This document shows positions 60,390 through 64,000 of a stretch of DNA of 64,000 nt, piece after piece. Both the position numbers and the translations under genes were made by a program. Position 1 is the stretch's first letter; every line of letters begins with the position of its first letter. The stretch lies in the NCBI RefSeq assembly GCF_000006445.2, contig NC_006048.2, positions 434,001-498,000 on the forward strand, read 5' to 3'. The notes beneath the pieces were generated by a model. It searched no databases. It was not told where the DNA came from and saw only the letters and a program-made list of their open reading frames with translations. The DNA comes from Debaryomyces hansenii CBS767. Lineage: Eukaryota; Ascomycota; Pichiomycetes; Serinales; Debaryomycetaceae.

Positions 60390-63300
60390 ATGGATGCAAA
60401 TTTATTGTTAGAGTGCTTTTCAGCTACGTTGCAATCCGATCAATCAGTGAGGCATCAAGCTGAATTGCAACTTCGCCAATTAGTCTTAACACCAGGATTT
60501 TTGGGTGGTTGTCTTGATATTATATCATCGAATAATCCAGCGGTAAGTCTTCCTATCAAGAAAGCTGCAGCTGTATTTTTCAAGAATCGAGTTGTTAAAT
60601 ATTGGGGAAGTGAAAAACAGAATAAGATTGACAATGATGAGAAGCCCGGTATAAGGGATCGTATTTTACCCGTATTAATTGAAAGTGACTATAACACTAA
60701 GCAACAGTTGATACCAGTATTGAGAGTTTTGATTTCGTATGACTTTCCTAATAATTGGAAAGACCTTTTAGAGACAACAGGCGCTCTTTTACAGCAAGTA
60801 CCGGTTGGGGCCACCAAAGACGAAGATTTTTCACAGTTGTATACTGGATTATTATGTTTTAGTGAAATATCTAGAAAATTCAGATGGGTTTCCAATAGTG
60901 ATAGAGAGCGTGAATTGGATGCAATCATTGTACAGGTTTTTCCACATTTATTAAACATCGGAAACTCTATAATTGCCAATTCTGAGAATATGACTGAGTT
61001 GACAGCAGAAATATTAAAGCTAATCCTCAAAGTTTATAAATTTGTGACATATTTCGATTTGCCAGTTGTCTTACAAACTAGAGAATCATTGATTGCTTGG
61101 GGTGAATTTCATGGATCAATTGTCAATATGAATACACCAACTTATGTATTGAGTTCTACCTTAAGTGAACAGGAAAAATCATTTTTGCAAATTTCAAAAT
61201 GTTATAAATGGGCAGTTGCTAATTTATACCGTATCTTTACAAGGTATGCATCAAAAAGTTTATCTAAAAAATTTGCATACACAGACTTTCAGAAAATGTT
61301 TTGTGATGATTTCATACCTCATTTAATAACTAACTTCTTATCAATCATAGAACAGTGGTGTTCAAAAAAAAGATGGCTAAGTCTATCATGCATTTATTAT
61401 TTATTACAGTTTTTAAGTCACTGTGTTACGCAAAAGCCAACATGGGTATTAATCAAGCCTTACTTTGAAAACTTGGTATCTCATTTAATCTATCCATTAT
61501 TATGCCCATCCGACCATGTGTTAGAAATTTTTGAAACCGATCCCCATGAGTACATACACTCTAATTTTGACATATATGATGAGTTTGATACGCCTGATGT
61601 CGCGGCACTTGGGTTGTTAGTTACTTTTGTTGATAAACGGAAAAAGACAACGTTGGAACCAATTATAAAATTTGTATATAATCAATTAACTGATTTGCAG
61701 CAGCAGCCAGAAACACTTGAGGTTGCTAAGAAGAGAGAAGGTGCATTGAGGTTAATGGGAGGGATATCTCACTACGTTGTCATACCACATTCGCCATATT
61801 ACTCTCAGATGGAACAATTTTTGACGGCGTTAGTTTTTCCTAATCTTTCTTCTAAGTTTGATTTCTTAAAGGCAAGAACGTTGGAAGTATCTCTGAAATT
61901 TGCTGATTTGAACTTTGAGAATAAAGACAATTTGTCAGTATTATTCCATGGAATACTAAACAATTTCAGCACATCTAATGAAGAATCAAGTTTACCAGTT
62001 GATTTTGAATGTGCCTTGGTTATTCAGGCATACATTCATTTGCCAGAGTTTCAGGAAGCATTATCGACTATTATATTACCTACAATGTCAAAGTTATTGG
62101 ACTTGTCTAATCAAATTGATAATGATGCAATTTCAGCAGTAATGCAGGAATGTGTTGAGAATTTCTCTGAGCAATTACAACCATTTGGAGTTGATTTAAT
62201 GGCAAAATTGGTTGAGCAGTTTATGAGATTGGCAGTTGATATCAATGAAGCATCAAAAGTAGATGTGGACGAATTCGATGGAGAATATGAAGATCAGACA
62301 GATAAAATTATGGCAGCAGTAGGCTTGTTAAATACAATGATTACAGTTCTTTTATCATTCGAAAATTCCCGGGAGATTTGTGCTAAATTGGAAGAAGTAT
62401 TTTCTCCAGTTATTGAATTTGTCTTGATTAATAAGATAGATGATTTTTTAACTGAAGTAGGTGAATTGATGGAAAATTCAACCTTCCTTTCAAGATCTAT
62501 TAGCCCAATTATGTGGAAGAATTTTACGTATCTTTACCAATCATTCACAGATGGTATAGCATTGATGTACACGGAAGAGTTAAGCCAGTGTTTACAGAAC
62601 TTTTTGATTTATGGGCAAGAAGACCTTATGAAATCACCACAGTTAGTAGAAAATTTCTACAATATTTTCAACATTATAATCGAGAGTGAAGATGCACAAG
62701 TAGGGTTCAACGACATCGTGCTTGCTTGTGAATTAGCTCAAACATTCATATTGATGTTGCAAACTCAGGCACAAGCGTACATTCCGAACTTGGTCAACAG
62801 CGTCTTGAAGATCTCACAAAGCATGCAACAAGATGAACAGCACGTCAAGTCCAGTTCATTTAATATCACCATCCAGAACGTTATCATTGCAGCAATGGTG
62901 CATGACTCAAATGCCACGTTAATGAACTTGCAAAACCATCACCAATTGGTACCATTTTTCGTTGAATGGTTCAAAACAATTTCCATTTTGAAACGTGTGT
63001 ATGACTTGAAGTTATCGACACTTGGATTGATCAGTTTAATGGATAACAACGAAGCGTTGAATCTTTTGGGTAACGATATAGTCGCTCAAATCGGGTCGAA
63101 GCTCGCCTCCATCATGAAGACGTTGCCCAAAGCGATCGAAAACTTGGAACACAAAAGAAAGAACTTCAGTGAGTCTGAGTTTACTTCGGACCAACCCTAC
63201 GACGATGCATGGGAAAACCACAATGACTACGACGATGACGACGATGATGTTACTGGTGCACAGGACCTCACCCACGAACCAGAAGCCAGCACTACCGAGT

Positions 63301-63548
63301 ACTTGGACTTTTTGCAGCAAGAAAACGTCAAGTTAAAGAACTCCGGTTTTTTCGACGAAGAAGACCTAGAATTGATAGAGGACCCTCTAGCTGCATCTCC
63401 ATTAGACAGTTTGAATGTATTCCAAATCTTCAAACAGTTCAGTCAAAGATTGCATGCCAACGATAATGCCAAATATAGCATAATCTTTGGCTCATTGGAC
63501 GTCTCGGATCAGAAGATATTCACAGATATATTTGAAGTGGTTAACTAG
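60390..63548 (+). CDS. NMD5: Importin-beta family karyopherin Nmd5 (importin-7/8 type)
   Basis: Nuclear import receptor; in yeast Nmd5 carries Hog1, Crz1 and TFIIS. The 1052 residues match the S. cerevisiae protein (1048). The N-terminal importin-beta domain has SVRHQAELQLRQLVLTPGFL and LPIKKAAAVFFKNRV; HEAT repeats continue to about 920. EQLQPFGVDLMAKLVEQFMR and GLLNTMITVLLSFENSREIC are close to Nmd5. An acidic patch (NDYDDDDDDVTGAQD) near 945-965 and LEEDPL-like EDPLAASPLDSLNVFQIFK end the protein. Sxm1 is a paralog, but Nmd5 fits better. In S. cerevisiae, YJR132W. Confidence 0.94.
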   Translation: MDANLLLECFSATLQSDQSVRHQAELQLRQLVLTPGFLGGCLDIISSNNPAVSLPIKKAAAVFFKNRVVKYWGSEKQNKIDNDEKPGIRDRILPVLIESDYNTKQQLIPVLRVLISYDFPNNWKDLLETTGALLQQVPVGATKDEDFSQLYTGLLCFSEISRKFRWVSNSDRERELDAIIVQVFPHLLNIGNSIIANSENMTELTAEILKLILKVYKFVTYFDLPVVLQTRESLIAWGEFHGSIVNMNTPTYVLSSTLSEQEKSFLQISKCYKWAVANLYRIFTRYASKSLSKKFAYTDFQKMFCDDFIPHLITNFLSIIEQWCSKKRWLSLSCIYYLLQFLSHCVTQKPTWVLIKPYFENLVSHLIYPLLCPSDHVLEIFETDPHEYIHSNFDIYDEFDTPDVAALGLLVTFVDKRKKTTLEPIIKFVYNQLTDLQQQPETLEVAKKREGALRLMGGISHYVVIPHSPYYSQMEQFLTALVFPNLSSKFDFLKARTLEVSLKFADLNFENKDNLSVLFHGILNNFSTSNEESSLPVDFECALVIQAYIHLPEFQEALSTIILPTMSKLLDLSNQIDNDAISAVMQECVENFSEQLQPFGVDLMAKLVEQFMRLAVDINEASKVDVDEFDGEYEDQTDKIMAAVGLLNTMITVLLSFENSREICAKLEEVFSPVIEFVLINKIDDFLTEVGELMENSTFLSRSISPIMWKNFTYLYQSFTDGIALMYTEELSQCLQNFLIYGQEDLMKSPQLVENFYNIFNIIIESEDAQVGFNDIVLACELAQTFILMLQTQAQAYIPNLVNSVLKISQSMQQDEQHVKSSSFNITIQNVIIAAMVHDSNATLMNLQNHHQLVPFFVEWFKTISILKRVYDLKLSTLGLISLMDNNEALNLLGNDIVAQIGSKLASIMKTLPKAIENLEHKRKNFSESEFTSDQPYDDAWENHNDYDDDDDDVTGAQDLTHEPEASTTEYLDFLQQENVKLKNSGFFDEEDLELIEDPLAASPLDSLNVFQIFKQFSQRLHANDNAKYSIIFGSLDVSDQKIFTDIFEVVN

Positions 63549-64000
63549 ACATCTTTTTGAGCACCATGTGTAACTAGAATCAGCAGATAAGGCATACATA
63601 GATGTATATTAGTTAGTCAGCTGTATATGAATAGCCCATGTATGTTTTAACTATGCTTCCGTGGCCACGCAAATAACCATTCTATTTTAAGTCACGCCGT
63701 AAGCGAGCAAGATATCTCCCATTAAGGACTAATATCACGATAGACAACGAAACTACCATCTTTGGGTTAGTCTATTCAGCCTGTTGCATATTCGGGCTCC
63801 AAGTAGTGAATCTGCTACCCTTCAAACGTTGGTCCCGCGCTCGGTCGCATATACCATGTCCCGTAAACGTGATCGACTGCGACCTTAAGCTCATTTTTCC
63901 ATCGTAATTCCGAAAGGAGAATCGTATTAGCTCAACATTAGCTGTTATCGGCCATATACCGGGTCTACTATATAACCTCTATAATATACATATAGATCGT
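63549..64000. other. Right-end intergenic region
   Basis: About 450 bases after NMD5. No long open frame, tRNA boxes or repeat seen. It is less AT-rich between about 63780 and 63880 and may hold the promoter of a gene beyond the window. Confidence 0.55.

Overview
The window is nuclear DNA from a budding yeast. Genes are compact and mostly uninterrupted, and almost every protein has a recognisable Saccharomyces counterpart. Short spliceosomal introns sit at the extreme 5' ends of genes (GTATGT donor, CTAAC-like branch, AG acceptor), and tRNA-Tyr and tRNA-Met carry short anticodon-loop introns. The TDH-PMT2-ISA2 neighbourhood matches, from memory and unchecked, the Candida albicans order. CTG is avoided in highly expressed genes (TDH, FUM1), and one CTG in NMD5 falls where the S. 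cerevisiae protein, as I recall it, has Ser. Together these suggest a CTG-clade yeast, probably Debaryomyces-like. Translin (TSN) and hamartin (TSC1), both absent from S. cerevisiae, fit this.

Layout: 1-8.9 kb has the 3' part of a GAPDH gene, an unrecognised gene with faint CENP-L-like features, PMT2, ISA2, TPD3 (PP2A scaffold, minus strand) and a histidine phosphatase (PMU1-like). An 1.1-kb gene-free stretch follows. 10-24.6 kb has VTC5-like, tRNA-Tyr, ECM17 (sulfite reductase, with a 5' intron and three CACGTG sites upstream), NBL1, RPN10, CSM3 (MCB box upstream), an HVA22/REEP-like membrane protein, IPA1 and PPX1. 24.8-34.9 kb has PMT4, TSC1, a Nudix hydrolase, an unrecognised 623-aa protein, an intron-containing tRNA-Met and a spliced translin gene. 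35-45 kb has HIR3 (first coding exon is only the ATG), a PQ-loop protein with a 12-bp minisatellite in its tail, and RAD4. 45-64 kb has an unrecognised, probably mitochondrial protein, FUM1, SPT2, RIT1, an FSH-type hydrolase, ABD1, SGM1, UTP9, tRNA-Gly(CCC) and NMD5.

This is core housekeeping DNA. I see no transposon, virus, CRISPR array or horizontally acquired island. Many genes map to two S. cerevisiae regions that are whole-genome-duplication sisters: YJR132-143 (NMD5, SGM1, ECM17, HIR3, IPA1, YJR142W, PMT4) and YHR196-201 (UTP9, NBL1, RPN10, PPX1). The segment therefore looks like the unduplicated ancestral block. Functional themes are ER O-mannosylation (PMT2, PMT4), polyphosphate metabolism (VTC5, PPX1), chromatin (HIR3, SPT2), genome maintenance (CSM3, RAD4) and RNA metabolism (ABD1, IPA1, RIT1, UTP9, translin).

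The most useful corrections here are gene models. Three genes (ECM17, TSN, HIR3) need a short 5' exon and intron to obtain an ATG start, and three others (PMU1-like, HVA22-like, UTP9) must start at an ATG inside the longest open frame.
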